A DNA stretch of 20,555 bases, taken from positions 107,076 through 127,630 of the forward strand of contig FR882593.1 of NCBI GenBank assembly GCA_000435715.1, read 5' to 3'. A program made the position numbers and the translations under genes. Shown here one piece after another: positions 1-8,371 of the stretch. The first letter of the stretch is position 1; the number at the start of each line of letters is the position of its first letter. The DNA is from Firmicutes bacterium CAG:145. GTDB lineage: Bacteria; Bacillota; Clostridia; Peptostreptococcales; Anaerovoracaceae. Under the pieces are notes generated by a model. The model was not told where the DNA came from, searched no databases, and saw only the letters and a program-made list of their open reading frames with translations.

Positions 1-117
1 ACGAGTTCAGATTTTAGGAGATAGAAGACTATCTTTTCGATAAATCCAAAGGATTTGTGATATAATAATTTCACAGCGTTAGCGAAATCAAAGATTTCGA
101 CACCTGAGAGAACATTG

Positions 118-199
118 TATCATAAACTCCGTATTTCTTTAGAAATACGGCCGGCTGCTGCCGCGTCCGCTGCGGCACAGGGCGCCCGCGATTATGATA
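118..199. repeat. Nested inverted-repeat element, possible three-way junction
   Basis: Outer arms TATCATAA (118-125) and TTATGATA (192-199) are perfect reverse complements. Between them lie two more hairpins: a 22-bp palindrome at 129-150 (CCGTATTTCT, TT, AGAAATACGG) and GCCGC/GCGGC at 160-176. This gives a stem with two arms in about 82 bp. It could be a small palindromic repeat of the MITE or REP kind, a terminator-like structure for a gene to the left, or a structured RNA. Copy number elsewhere is unknown. Confidence 0.4.
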
Positions 200-461
200 T
201 AATACAAAGATGATACAGAGAGGAGAGGGAAGGCGGTTTTTATTTGCACCGGTATTTTAAGCGGTCTTAGAGTCGGCCGATGAGCTGATGAAGATGTAGA
301 AAAGGGCAGAGCAAGTTATCACAGAAAAAATATATGAGACTGTCTTGAATTATATGGCTTTTGGACGGCCGGGACAGTATCGTATATTTTTTAGATTATT
401 GCTATATTTAAACAAAATATTTTTTCGTTTTTTGTTTAATAAACCAGAAAATCCCACAAAA

Positions 462-508
462 TTGACAGATTTGGTTAAAAAAGTACAAGGATTGTTTAAA
501 TAAGTACA
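462..508 (+). promoter_or_regulatory. Candidate promoter and AraC-type direct-repeat operator
   Basis: A perfect -35 box TTGACA (462-467) is followed after 16 bp by TACAAG (484-489), a four-of-six match to a -10 box. The heptamer AAGTACA occurs at 481-487 and again at 502-508, a 21-bp period, which is two helical turns. AraC-family regulators typically bind direct half-sites with this kind of spacing, so the repeats may be the site where the downstream regulator controls its own promoter. The assignment is inferred from position and spacing. Confidence 0.35.
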
Positions 509-562
509 TTGAATAAACCCGTCATAAAAACTAATATTATTGTATAGGAGCCGGAGCAGATT

Positions 563-1915
563 ATGAAGACAAGAAATAGAGACCTGATTATCAGGGCGGC
601 TGAAATAAGACACAAACCTTTTCACCTGAGCAAGAACCTGAGGATAGTGTATATTCTTAAAGGCCAGATAACTCTGGAGTTTGTGGCAGGCAAAGCTGAG
701 GTCAGGGAAGGTGAAATCGAGATCATAAATATAAATGAACCTGTAGCTTTCTCCGGAGGGAGCCCGGGGAATGTGATTCTTATCTTTGAATTTGATTCAA
801 ACGCTGCGAAGATATCCCAGCCTCGCATAGACAAAGCGCTTTATAACTGTAATACGACTCTGTTTTATCCATGCAAAACCAAGCATAAATATCAGGAACA
901 GCTGATATCCAAACTTCTACTTATATACAATTTATATGTGCATACTGAGGATCACTCTCTGATAAGAAAGACGTCCCAGGAGATCGAAGATCTCATAGTG
1001 GACAAGTTTCACGATCTGAAAAATATGCTGATGGAGACAGAAGTTTCAGAGGTGAACCTGAACAGATTTCTGCGGATATACGATTCCATATATCTGAACT
1101 CGGCGGGAAAGCTCAATCTTAAGGAAATCGCTGAAAAGGAGTATGTGAGCGTACAGTATCTGTCAAAAGAATTCAACGAGAAACTCAATATAAATTTTAA
1201 AGCCACAGTGGAGTATTACAAGGTGATACAGGCGGCCAGGTATCTGATAACCACTAATATGTCAGTCACCCTCGTATCAGAAAACAGCGGATTTTCCGCT
1301 CCGAGGTATTTTTACAAACAGTTTTCCAATTACCTGAAATGTACTCCAATGGAATTCAGAGCAAAGATAAGAAGAGAAGAAGAACAGATATGGGAGTTCC
1401 CCGTAGATCATGATCCGGTGATGGATATGATCAAGAGGAGGATGAATGTCAACCTGACGTCTTTCGGCGGCAGCGCGGGGAAAGATGAAGCGCCTTATCT
1501 TTACGGCGGAGAGGACTCGCAGGCGTATATAACGGATATAAAAGAGGATACGGAGATAATAAAAGATATCTTTAAGGAAGCGTGCCAGATAAAGGGGAGA
1601 AAACCTGAGGCCAGATTTGAGCTTCTTGCAGGAGATGAGACTGCTAAACTGAAGCGATTTCTCTTAAGGTATGATCTGAGGCCTGCCACGATGCTCATCT
1701 CTGTTGACGGTGATAAAAAGACTCCGGGGGAACTGGCCTATGATGTCCAGGAGGCTCTGAGTTATATGAGTATTCTCATGAACATCGCTTCCGGCAGGGG
1801 AATTCGCAGCGAGTTCAGCTGGGAGATCAGCGCTATGTCCGAAAGCGTCGATTCTATTTTAGGATATGAACCTACGGAAGTGATAGTGGGGTTACTGACA
1901 TTTACATTTTACTGA
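563..1915 (+). CDS. AraC-family transcriptional regulator with cupin sensor and extra C-terminal domain
   Basis: This cytoplasmic DNA-binding regulator has 450 residues. Residues about 10-80 look like a cupin-type N-terminal domain, alternating beta strands and glycines, with YILKGQITLEF as a typical strand pair. The AraC/XylS double helix-turn-helix spans about 168-271 (first helix-turn-helix near KEIAEKEYVSVQYLSKEF, second near GFSAPRYFYKQFSNYLKCTP). A further 170 residues (280-450) follow the DNA-binding domain; I do not recognise them, and AraC proteins normally end at that domain. The start ATG follows a GGAG about 12 bases upstream. The gene lies 45 bp ahead of the peptide-binding protein gene on the same strand, so it probably controls that cluster. 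The ligand is not evident. Family is certain, target is inferred. Confidence 0.9.
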   Translation: MKTRNRDLIIRAAEIRHKPFHLSKNLRIVYILKGQITLEFVAGKAEVREGEIEIININEPVAFSGGSPGNVILIFEFDSNAAKISQPRIDKALYNCNTTLFYPCKTKHKYQEQLISKLLLIYNLYVHTEDHSLIRKTSQEIEDLIVDKFHDLKNMLMETEVSEVNLNRFLRIYDSIYLNSAGKLNLKEIAEKEYVSVQYLSKEFNEKLNINFKATVEYYKVIQAARYLITTNMSVTLVSENSGFSAPRYFYKQFSNYLKCTPMEFRAKIRREEEQIWEFPVDHDPVMDMIKRRMNVNLTSFGGSAGKDEAPYLYGGEDSQAYITDIKEDTEIIKDIFKEACQIKGRKPEARFELLAGDETAKLKRFLLRYDLRPATMLISVDGDKKTPGELAYDVQEALSYMSILMNIASGRGIRSEFSWEISAMSESVDSILGYEPTEVIVGLLTFTFY

Positions 1916-1960
1916 GCGAGTAGGAACATATATATTGAAAACAATATTGGAGGTATTGAA

Positions 1961-3526
1961 ATGAAATTTAAACGTGCTATTGCTTTGATCATGATCTTTG
2001 CCGTAGTCTTTTCACTTTCAGCCTGCGGAAGCAAAAAAGAGAGCGATTCAAAGACTCTCGTCATAGCTATCCAGGACGAAATTGAAGGAACAGACATACA
2101 GCAGATCGGTTGGGACAACGTGGTTCACCAGTTGCTCTACAGCCCGCTCGTAACATTCAGCGACGATCTGAGCACAATCAATCCGTGCTTCGCAGAATCA
2201 TACAGCGAATCAGAGGATGGCAAAGAAATAACTTTTGTTCTGCCTGAAGGCGCTAAGTTCTCCAACGGAGATACCCTCGACGCCGAGGCTGTAAAAGCTT
2301 CTTTCGAGAGAATGAAAGAAATAAGCCAGTATTCAGGGGACATCGACGCAGTAACCGATATTCAGGTAGTTGACGAGAGGACAGTTAAGTTCATACTTTC
2401 AGAGCCTGCTCCTTATATGTGGGCAAGCCTTGGAAGCAGCTTCAGCGGCATCGTCAATACTGCGGTAGCCGAAGAAGTAGGTGATGATGAGTTCAACAGA
2501 AATGCAGTCAGCAACGGACCTTTCATGGTAAAAGAATGGAAGGCAGGATCTGAGATCGTTCTCGAGAAAAACCCTAACTATGTGACTGCGAATCCTTCCG
2601 TAGAAAACAAAGGCGTTATGAATTTTGACCAGGTGATCGTAAGATTTATACCTGACGAATTCACAAGAGTCAGCGAATTGGAATCCGGAAACGTAGATAT
2701 CGCATATGATATTCCTACTTCCAGCGTAAAATCTATAACAGACAACGACGATCTGCAGTCATACTTCTATGAGCAGGCAGGCGCAACATATATGATGACT
2801 CAGACCGATGATCCTCCTCTCAACGATAAGAACGTCAGAGACGCTATCAATGTGGGCATTGACAGAGATGCCCTGGCAGAAGCCCTTGATGATCAGGTGA
2901 GCCCGCTGTATGGATTCATTTCCAAGGCTCAGGCAGGATACAGCGAGGATAAGGAGGCAGAATATGCCGAGAAGTTCGCTTACAATCCTGACAAGGCTAA
3001 AGAACTGCTGGCAGCGGCAGGATACACAGACAGTGACGGAGACGGAATCGTTGATAAGGACGGTACTCCTCTTACTATAGAATACTGCTCGCCTACAGAT
3101 AAGGCTTCCAACAAGGCGGCAGCTCCTGTTATTCAGGCTCAGCTTAAAGAAATCGGCATAGATTTACAGATTACAGAGTATGAAGCAGCTTACATAAAAC
3201 AGCTCCAGAAGGATAATAATTTCCAGATGATGGCCAGAAGCTATGTATGGAACGATGCAGACATCCTGTACTATGTATTTACTGAAGAATCCGGCTACCC
3301 ATGGCATGAACAGACGGTAACGGACGCTTTGGTAGCTGCCAGATACGAGACTGATCCTGCGCAGAGAGTAGTTAAATACGAAGAAGCTCAGGACGCTATA
3401 TTCCAGTATACTCCTGCGATTTCGATGTTCGCAGATAAGTATTGCATCGCGTCAACTTCCGGAATCAAAGGATTCAAGGTTACCAATGACGGAAGATCTA
3501 TATTTAACGATGTGACTAAGGAGTAG
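1961..3526 (+). CDS. Peptide ABC transporter substrate-binding lipoprotein (SBP family 5, DppA/OppA-like)
   Basis: An extracytoplasmic receptor anchored to the membrane by a lipid, which binds peptides or similar solutes and delivers them to the permease encoded downstream. The N-terminus is a lipoprotein signal: Lys/Arg-rich start, hydrophobic stretch, and lipobox L-S-A-C with Cys22 as the lipidated residue. The 521-residue length and features such as YSPLVTF, FVLPEGAKFSNGDTLDAEAV and the NGPFMVKEW motif are typical of solute-binding family 5. A DxDxDG-like segment, DSDGDGIVDKDG, sits in the C-terminal lobe, as in many clostridial members. GGAGG precedes the ATG. It begins the transport cluster and overlaps the ribosome site of the next gene. 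Dipeptide, oligopeptide, nickel or glutathione receptors share this fold; the neighbouring D-aminoacylase favours peptides. Confidence 0.93.
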   Translation: MKFKRAIALIMIFAVVFSLSACGSKKESDSKTLVIAIQDEIEGTDIQQIGWDNVVHQLLYSPLVTFSDDLSTINPCFAESYSESEDGKEITFVLPEGAKFSNGDTLDAEAVKASFERMKEISQYSGDIDAVTDIQVVDERTVKFILSEPAPYMWASLGSSFSGIVNTAVAEEVGDDEFNRNAVSNGPFMVKEWKAGSEIVLEKNPNYVTANPSVENKGVMNFDQVIVRFIPDEFTRVSELESGNVDIAYDIPTSSVKSITDNDDLQSYFYEQAGATYMMTQTDDPPLNDKNVRDAINVGIDRDALAEALDDQVSPLYGFISKAQAGYSEDKEAEYAEKFAYNPDKAKELLAAAGYTDSDGDGIVDKDGTPLTIEYCSPTDKASNKAAAPVIQAQLKEIGIDLQITEYEAAYIKQLQKDNNFQMMARSYVWNDADILYYVFTEESGYPWHEQTVTDALVAARYETDPAQRVVKYEEAQDAIFQYTPAISMFADKYCIASTSGIKGFKVTNDGRSIFNDVTKE

Positions 3527-3531
3527 ACCTG

Positions 3532-4563
3532 ATGGATCTTGCGACATTAGAAAAAAGACTCGACAGAGTAATCGGCCTGGACATGAGGGAAGACACTCCC
3601 GGCATGTCGCTGCTGATAACCAAGGGAGAAGATATCCTGATCAGAAAGTCTTACGGACTGGCGGATATTGAAGCCGGAAAGAAGATAAAGTGCGACGACG
3701 CTTTCGTCATAGCTTCCAACACTAAGCAGTTCACATGCGCGGCGATAATGATGCTCAAAGAGCAGGGCCTCATCGACTACGACGAACCTGTAGAGAGGTT
3801 TTTCCCTGACTTTCCGGATTACGTAAAGTACGTCACAGTCAGAGATCTGATGACTCACGTTTCCGGGATCAAGGAATACTTCGAAGACAACGTGTGGCTG
3901 GATATTCCGGATTCGGCGACTGCCGATACCGCCAGAATGATAGAGATAATAAAAGAGTTCGGCGGCCTGACTTTTGAGCCAAGAACACAGTATTCTTACT
4001 GCAACTCCGCTTATGTCATGCTGGGAGCTATAGTTGAGCAGCTGTCCGGAATGAAATTCGGCCAGTTCCTCAAAACGAGAATATTTGAACCGCTGGGAAT
4101 GAAGGATACTATAGCGCCGGATTACTTCGATGTGAGAGCTGAGAGGCTGACGGAAGGCTATGCCAAAGACGAAGACGGAAATTTTGTCAGACAGGACTAT
4201 AACATGGCTCTGGTAGGATATGCAGATGGAAATATGCAGTCTACTACAGATGATCTTTTCATCTGGCACAAATATCTTTATATGAGCGACTCGGAGCTTC
4301 TCATGAAGAGGGATACTCTGGCAGAAGCTTTTAAAGATAATTATCTGACCGACGGAAGCGCCACGGGTTACGGCTTTGGTTTCTTTCTGGGAGAGTATAA
4401 AGGACACCGGGAGATATGGCATACGGGAGGAACCACAGGATTCATATCCAGAGCTTCTCGTTTTCCCGACGACGATATTTCTCTCATAATGCTGACTAAC
4501 TATGAGGGTCTTCCGAAGAACGAAATGTACGAAAGAATCGCTGCAGAAATATTTCAAGTTTAG
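3532..4563 (+). CDS. Cytoplasmic serine hydrolase of the beta-lactamase/D-aminopeptidase family
   Basis: A penicillin-recognising serine hydrolase fold, 343 residues. The active-site motifs are visible: S62-N-T-K65 (SxxK), Y156-C-N158 (YxN with Cys in the middle) and H297-T-G-G in place of KTG, as in class C-like esterases and D-aminopeptidases. There is no signal peptide or membrane anchor, so it should act in the cytoplasm; it is therefore unlikely to be a resistance beta-lactamase or a wall-building enzyme. Its AAGGAG ribosome site lies inside the end of the binding-protein gene, 5 bp upstream of this ATG. Position between binding protein and permease suggests that it cleaves an imported peptide, perhaps one with a D-residue. 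The substrate is inferred, not shown. Confidence 0.85.
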   Translation: MDLATLEKRLDRVIGLDMREDTPGMSLLITKGEDILIRKSYGLADIEAGKKIKCDDAFVIASNTKQFTCAAIMMLKEQGLIDYDEPVERFFPDFPDYVKYVTVRDLMTHVSGIKEYFEDNVWLDIPDSATADTARMIEIIKEFGGLTFEPRTQYSYCNSAYVMLGAIVEQLSGMKFGQFLKTRIFEPLGMKDTIAPDYFDVRAERLTEGYAKDEDGNFVRQDYNMALVGYADGNMQSTTDDLFIWHKYLYMSDSELLMKRDTLAEAFKDNYLTDGSATGYGFGFFLGEYKGHREIWHTGGTTGFISRASRFPDDDISLIMLTNYEGLPKNEMYERIAAEIFQV

Positions 4564-4567
4564 AATC

Positions 4568-4596
4568 TGAGAGGGAGGGGAGTTCTCTCCCTCTCA
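4568..4596 (+). promoter_or_regulatory. Intercistronic stem-loop inside the transport operon
   Basis: Arms GAGAGGGAG (4569-4577) and CTCCCTCTC (4587-4595) pair perfectly over 9 bp, with a further T-A pair outside and a 9-base loop. No T-tract follows, so it is not a classical intrinsic terminator. It separates the binding-protein/hydrolase genes from the permease/ATPase genes. Such stems often protect the 3' end of the upstream message, so that the binding protein is made in excess of the membrane parts. That role is inferred. Confidence 0.6.
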
Positions 4597-4623
4597 TCTG
4601 TTAAATACGAAGGAGGACGGAAC

Positions 4624-5553
4624 GTGAATGATGTAATTCACTTTGCGGTAAAACGACTGATAATGGGCATAGCCATCGTGCTTTTCGTTTCGGTCATAGT
4701 TTTTGCAATAATGCAGGCCATGCCGGGTGACCCCATAGACCTTATGGTGGACACAAGAGTATCCGAGGAGAGAGTAGCGGAGCTTAAGGCAGAGTGGGGC
4801 CTTGATAAACCGGCCATAGTCCAGTATTTCTATTGGCTGGGAAACATATTACAGGGAGATTTCGGCATGTCCGTATCCATGAAACAAAATGTAGGCGATC
4901 TGATAATGCAGAGACTGCCTTACACTTTGATGCTTACGGGCGCGGCTTTACTTATAGAATACCTCATAGCCATACCTTTGGGTCTCCTGGCCGCGGTGAA
5001 AAAGGACAGGCTGACAGATAAGGCGCTCACCGTCGGAACCATCGTCTTATGGTCGATGCCTCAGTTCTGGCTGGGCGTATTGCTGATGTTTATCTTCAGC
5101 ATAACCTTAGGCGTGCTGCCTCTGTCGGGGTACAGCGGGTTTACTTCGCTCATCCTCCCGGCCTTTACTCTGGCGCTGCCGACGCTGGCGCAGATATTCA
5201 GACTGACCCGTTCCGAAGTGCTGGACGTCATGCGCGAAAGATACGTGATGACGGCCAACGCCAAGGGACTGGCCGGCAAAAAAGTGCTGATAAAGCACAT
5301 ACTCAGAAATGCGCTGATACCCGTTACGGTAATGTTTTTCTTATCGCTTCCGTGGCTCATAGGCGGAGCCGTAGTCGTGGAAAACGTATTTGCATGGCCG
5401 GGAATGGGACAGCTTCTCTGGAAAGCAATTTCAAAGCAGGATTTTATGGTAGTGCAGGGAATAATCTTTGTTATAACAATTTTGACAGTAATCTGTAATC
5501 TGATAGGCGACATAATATCGGGAATACTTGATCCGAGAATACGCTTAGAATAG
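4624..5553 (+). CDS. dppB: Peptide ABC transporter permease DppB/OppB family
   Basis: First transmembrane subunit of the importer, 309 residues, with six predicted hydrophobic segments (first at about residues 8-30). The family pattern is clear: an N-terminal segment with MQAMPGDPIDLM, a periplasmic stretch ending WGLDKPAIVQYFYWLGNILQGDFG, and the cytoplasmic EAA loop near ERYVMTANAKGLAGKKVLIKHIL, which contacts the ATPases. It begins with GTG at 4624, chosen because AGGAGG lies 8 bp upstream and the protein aligns from residue 1 as MNDVIHFAVKRL. The next permease starts 9 bp after its stop. The symbol is by family; the substrate may not be simple dipeptides. Confidence 0.93.
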   Translation: MNDVIHFAVKRLIMGIAIVLFVSVIVFAIMQAMPGDPIDLMVDTRVSEERVAELKAEWGLDKPAIVQYFYWLGNILQGDFGMSVSMKQNVGDLIMQRLPYTLMLTGAALLIEYLIAIPLGLLAAVKKDRLTDKALTVGTIVLWSMPQFWLGVLLMFIFSITLGVLPLSGYSGFTSLILPAFTLALPTLAQIFRLTRSEVLDVMRERYVMTANAKGLAGKKVLIKHILRNALIPVTVMFFLSLPWLIGGAVVVENVFAWPGMGQLLWKAISKQDFMVVQGIIFVITILTVICNLIGDIISGILDPRIRLE

Positions 5554-5562
5554 AGGTATACA

Positions 5563-6393
5563 ATGAAGAAGAAATTTAAAGGAATGTTAAAAAACAAGAT
5601 GTTTGTCATCGGCATGATCCTTTTCGGAAGCATGCTGCTGGTGGCGATCTTTGCTCCTCTCATTGCGCCTCACACTTATGACGAACAGAACATGGCTATG
5701 AAATTAACCGCTCCGTGCGCCGAATATCCGCTGGGTACGGATCAGTACGGCAGATGTATTTTCAGCAGAGTGGTATACGGTTCCAGGATCGCTCTCAGCG
5801 TAGGAATCGTAGCCGTCATAATAGAAACGGTTATAGGCGTTACTTTAGGGATGTTAGCCGGATATTACGGAAAGAAGATAGACAAGGCCATTACTTTCGT
5901 CACAGATTCGGCATGGGCCATACCGCCGATCATACTGGCCATGGCCATAGTGCTGATGCTGGGTTCCAGCGCCATGAACGTGGCCATAGCGGTGGCCGTA
6001 GTAAGCTGGGCGCAGTTTACCAAGATAGTAAGGGCCAAGGTTCAGTCCCTCAAGGACTTGTCCTACATAGAGGCGGCCAGAATATACGGCGAAAGCGATT
6101 TCAGCATTTTGATGAGGTATATTTTGCCGAACCTCACATCTACCATAATAATATTGGCTACGCTGGCCCTGCCTGCGGCTATCTTATCCACCACTTCGAT
6201 GGGCTTCTTGGGACTGGGCGCGCAGCAGCCTCAGCCTGACTGGGGAATGATACTTTCCGAGGGAATTCAGTATCTTACAAACGCCCCTTGGATTGCAATG
6301 GTTCCGGGTGTCGCCATAGTATGGACGGTGCTCGGATTTAACCTGGTGGGAGAGGGAGTCAAGGAACTCCTGGATCCTAGACTCAAAGTGTAA
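5563..6393 (+). CDS. dppC: Peptide ABC transporter permease DppC/OppC family
   Basis: Second transmembrane subunit, 276 residues, pairing with the DppB-like protein. The N-terminus has one transmembrane helix followed by the conserved extracytoplasmic segment with AEYPLGTDQYGRCIFSRVVYGSR, diagnostic of the OppC N-terminal domain. The EAA loop is visible at YIEAARIYGESDFSILMRYILPN, and the C-terminus ends in the usual VGEGVKELLDPRLKV. A GAGG lies about 7 bp upstream of the ATG. It sits 9 bp after dppB and 11 bp before dppD, so the transport genes are probably co-transcribed. Confidence 0.93.
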   Translation: MKKKFKGMLKNKMFVIGMILFGSMLLVAIFAPLIAPHTYDEQNMAMKLTAPCAEYPLGTDQYGRCIFSRVVYGSRIALSVGIVAVIIETVIGVTLGMLAGYYGKKIDKAITFVTDSAWAIPPIILAMAIVLMLGSSAMNVAIAVAVVSWAQFTKIVRAKVQSLKDLSYIEAARIYGESDFSILMRYILPNLTSTIIILATLALPAAILSTTSMGFLGLGAQQPQPDWGMILSEGIQYLTNAPWIAMVPGVAIVWTVLGFNLVGEGVKELLDPRLKV

Positions 6394-6404
6394 GGGAGGA
6401 AGAG

Positions 6405-7385
6405 ATGGACAATACTATTTTAAAAGTAAAAGACCTGTCGATCAATTTCGAGACTAAACACGGAGTCGTTAAGGCTGTGGATCAAGTCAGCTTCGATATA
6501 GAAAGAGGACAGGTATTCGCTCTCGTGGGAGAGTCGGGCTGCGGCAAGTCCACCACGGCGCTGGGAATCATGAGATTGCTTCAGGAGCCGGGAAAGATCG
6601 CAGGAGGCGAGATAGTCTTCGAGGACAGAAATCTGGCAGATTTGGATGAAAAAGAAATGACTCATGTCAGGGGAAAAGAGATAGGAATGATATTCCAGAA
6701 CCCTCTCGATTCCCTCAACCCTGTATACAGCGTCGGATATCAGGTGTCTGAGGGCCTCATGGAAGAGGGAATTCCCAAGGAGGAAGCATACAAGATTGCA
6801 TTCAACACGCTGAAAGATGTAAAAATATCGGACGTAGAATCGAGGATGAAGTCTTATCCTCACGAGATCAGCGGCGGAATGAGGCAGAGAGTCATGATAG
6901 CCATGATGCTTTGCAGAAATCCCAAGCTGCTCATAGCAGACGAGCCTACCACGGCTCTGGACGTTACCATACAGGCAGGCATAATAGAGCTGATGAATGA
7001 GCTGAGAAGCAAATACAACTCTTCCATATTGATGATAACCCATGACTTCGGCATAGTTGCCGACATGGCGGATCGAGTAGGCGTCATGTATGCCGGCAAC
7101 ATAGTGGAGGTGGCCGACGTTTTCGACATATTCGACAACGCTACCCATCCATATACCAAGCTTCTGATGAAGGCTCTGCCTACCATAACCAAGGAAGAGG
7201 GCAGGCTGGAGACCATCAAGGGCACGGTGCCGGATCTGTCTGCGCCTATAGAAGGCTGTAAATTTGCCGACAGATGCCCTTCATGCAAGGAAATCTGCCG
7301 CAAGGAAAGACCGAAAATGAAAGAGATAGGCAAGGGTCACTTTGTGGCATGTCACTGCTGTGAAGGAGGAAATGCCCATGAATAA
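6405..7385 (+). CDS. dppD: Peptide ABC transporter ATP-binding protein DppD/OppD family
   Basis: One of two ATPases that power the importer at the inner membrane face, 326 residues. Visible motifs are Walker A GESGCGKST near residue 43, Q-loop in FQNPLDSLNP, ABC signature ISGGMRQRV and Walker B LLIADEPTTALD, followed by the H-loop in MITHDFG. The C-terminal oligopeptide/dipeptide domain carries a Cys-rich segment (CKFADRCPSCKEICRKERP plus CHCC near the end), where some members of this subfamily bind an iron-sulfur cluster. GGGAGG lies just upstream of the ATG. The gene overlaps dppF by 8 bp, which suggests translational coupling. Confidence 0.94.
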   Translation: MDNTILKVKDLSINFETKHGVVKAVDQVSFDIERGQVFALVGESGCGKSTTALGIMRLLQEPGKIAGGEIVFEDRNLADLDEKEMTHVRGKEIGMIFQNPLDSLNPVYSVGYQVSEGLMEEGIPKEEAYKIAFNTLKDVKISDVESRMKSYPHEISGGMRQRVMIAMMLCRNPKLLIADEPTTALDVTIQAGIIELMNELRSKYNSSILMITHDFGIVADMADRVGVMYAGNIVEVADVFDIFDNATHPYTKLLMKALPTITKEEGRLETIKGTVPDLSAPIEGCKFADRCPSCKEICRKERPKMKEIGKGHFVACHCCEGGNAHE

Positions 7386-8352
7386 GAAGACTGTAGTAGA
7401 AATCAACGATATAAAGAAATACTTTCCCCTCAGAGGCGGAAGCAGAAAGAACAAGAGGTTCGTAAAAGCCGTTGACGGAATTTCTCTGGAGGTCTACGAG
7501 GGCGAAACTCTGGGACTGGTAGGCGAAAGCGGAAGCGGCAAGACCACCCTCGCCAAAATGATTCTGGGGCTGCTGCCTCCTACAGATAACACTGTAGTCA
7601 TAGACGGCAAGGACATATGGGCGGACAAAAAAGTGAAGGGAAGAGGAAAAGAAGTCAGCGCTGTTTTTCAGGATCCGGCGTCTTCCCTCAACCCGAGATC
7701 GACCATATACAAGACTCTCGAAAGACCGCTGCTTATAAACGGCTATTCAAAAGAAGAAGCGAAGGCGCGGATTCTTGAAACCGCAGAAAAGGTCAACCTG
7801 AGAGAAGAGCTGCTGGACAGATTCCCGGGAGAGCTTTCCGGCGGTCAGCAGCAGAGAGTCAGCATAGCCAGAGCCATCTCGCTGATGCCGAGACTGCTGG
7901 TGCTGGACGAACCTACCAGCGCCCTCGACGTTTCGGTTCAGGCCCAGACTCTCAACGAATTGCTCAGGCTGCAAAAAGAGCTGAACATGACCTACATATT
8001 CATAACCCACAACCTTTCTGTTGTAAGGTATATGAGCGACAGAATATGCGTCATGTACGGAGGCAAGGTCATGGAGATAGGTAAGACGGAGGACATATAC
8101 GACAACTGTCTTCACCCGTATACTCTGGGACTCATGTCTTCCGTGCCTCCGCTACACCCTAAAGAAAGAGACAGAAAGAAGTATCTCCTCAGCGGAGATA
8201 TGCCGAGTCTCATAGATGTGGGCGAGGGTTGTAGATTTTGCAGCAGATGCAGCTTCCGCAAGGATGTATGCGAAAACACCCAGCCGCCGCTTAAAGACAT
8301 GGGAGACGGCCATTACGTCGCATGCCATTTCGCGGGAGAAATAGATTTCTGA
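7378..8352 (+). CDS. dppF: Peptide ABC transporter ATP-binding protein DppF/OppF family
   Basis: Second ATPase of the importer, 324 residues from the chosen start. Motifs are Walker A GESGSGKTT, Q-loop FQDPASSLNPR, signature LSGGQQQRV, Walker B LLVLDEPTSALD and H-loop ITHNLS. The C-terminal extension has the Cys cluster CRFCSRCSFRKDVC and a late Cys (ACHF). The ATG at 7378 is preferred over an upstream in-frame TTG at 7342 because AAGGAGG sits 9 bp before it and alignment to the family starts with MNKKTVVEI. The start lies inside the end of dppD. DppD and DppF differ, so a heterodimeric ATPase pair is expected. Confidence 0.93.
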   Translation: MNKKTVVEINDIKKYFPLRGGSRKNKRFVKAVDGISLEVYEGETLGLVGESGSGKTTLAKMILGLLPPTDNTVVIDGKDIWADKKVKGRGKEVSAVFQDPASSLNPRSTIYKTLERPLLINGYSKEEAKARILETAEKVNLREELLDRFPGELSGGQQQRVSIARAISLMPRLLVLDEPTSALDVSVQAQTLNELLRLQKELNMTYIFITHNLSVVRYMSDRICVMYGGKVMEIGKTEDIYDNCLHPYTLGLMSSVPPLHPKERDRKKYLLSGDMPSLIDVGEGCRFCSRCSFRKDVCENTQPPLKDMGDGHYVACHFAGEIDF

Positions 8353-8371
8353 ATATAAAAAGGAATAGAAA

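Larger units (their letters stand above)
1..562. other. Non-coding region upstream of the AraC-type regulator gene
   Basis: I see no convincing gene here. The only open frame of any length (350-625, minus) has no recognisable motif and overlaps the regulator gene. The stretch is full of short inverted repeats: AAATCC/GGATTT at 42-56 and CGAAATC/GATTTCG at 83-99, both with AAA loops; TGTGA/TCACA at 56-75; a denser element at 118-199; and a 10-bp pair, TTAAACAAAA/TTTTGTTTAA, at 408-439. A TATAAT box lies at 198-203 without a clear gene behind it. The left edge could be the 3' flank of a gene outside the window. Confidence 0.6.

Noticed and set aside
42..99. CRISPR-like repeats from the AAA-loop hairpins
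   Set aside because: The hairpins differ in sequence and spacing and there are no repeated units of constant length.
3547..4557. Long minus-strand open frame of 336 codons fully opposite the serine hydrolase gene
   Set aside because: The plus-strand gene has clear catalytic motifs and a ribosome site; the minus frame has no recognisable family pattern and is explained by codon bias.
3532..4563. Reading the serine hydrolase as an antibiotic-resistance beta-lactamase
   Set aside because: It has no export signal, has HTG rather than KTG, and sits inside a peptide-uptake cluster.
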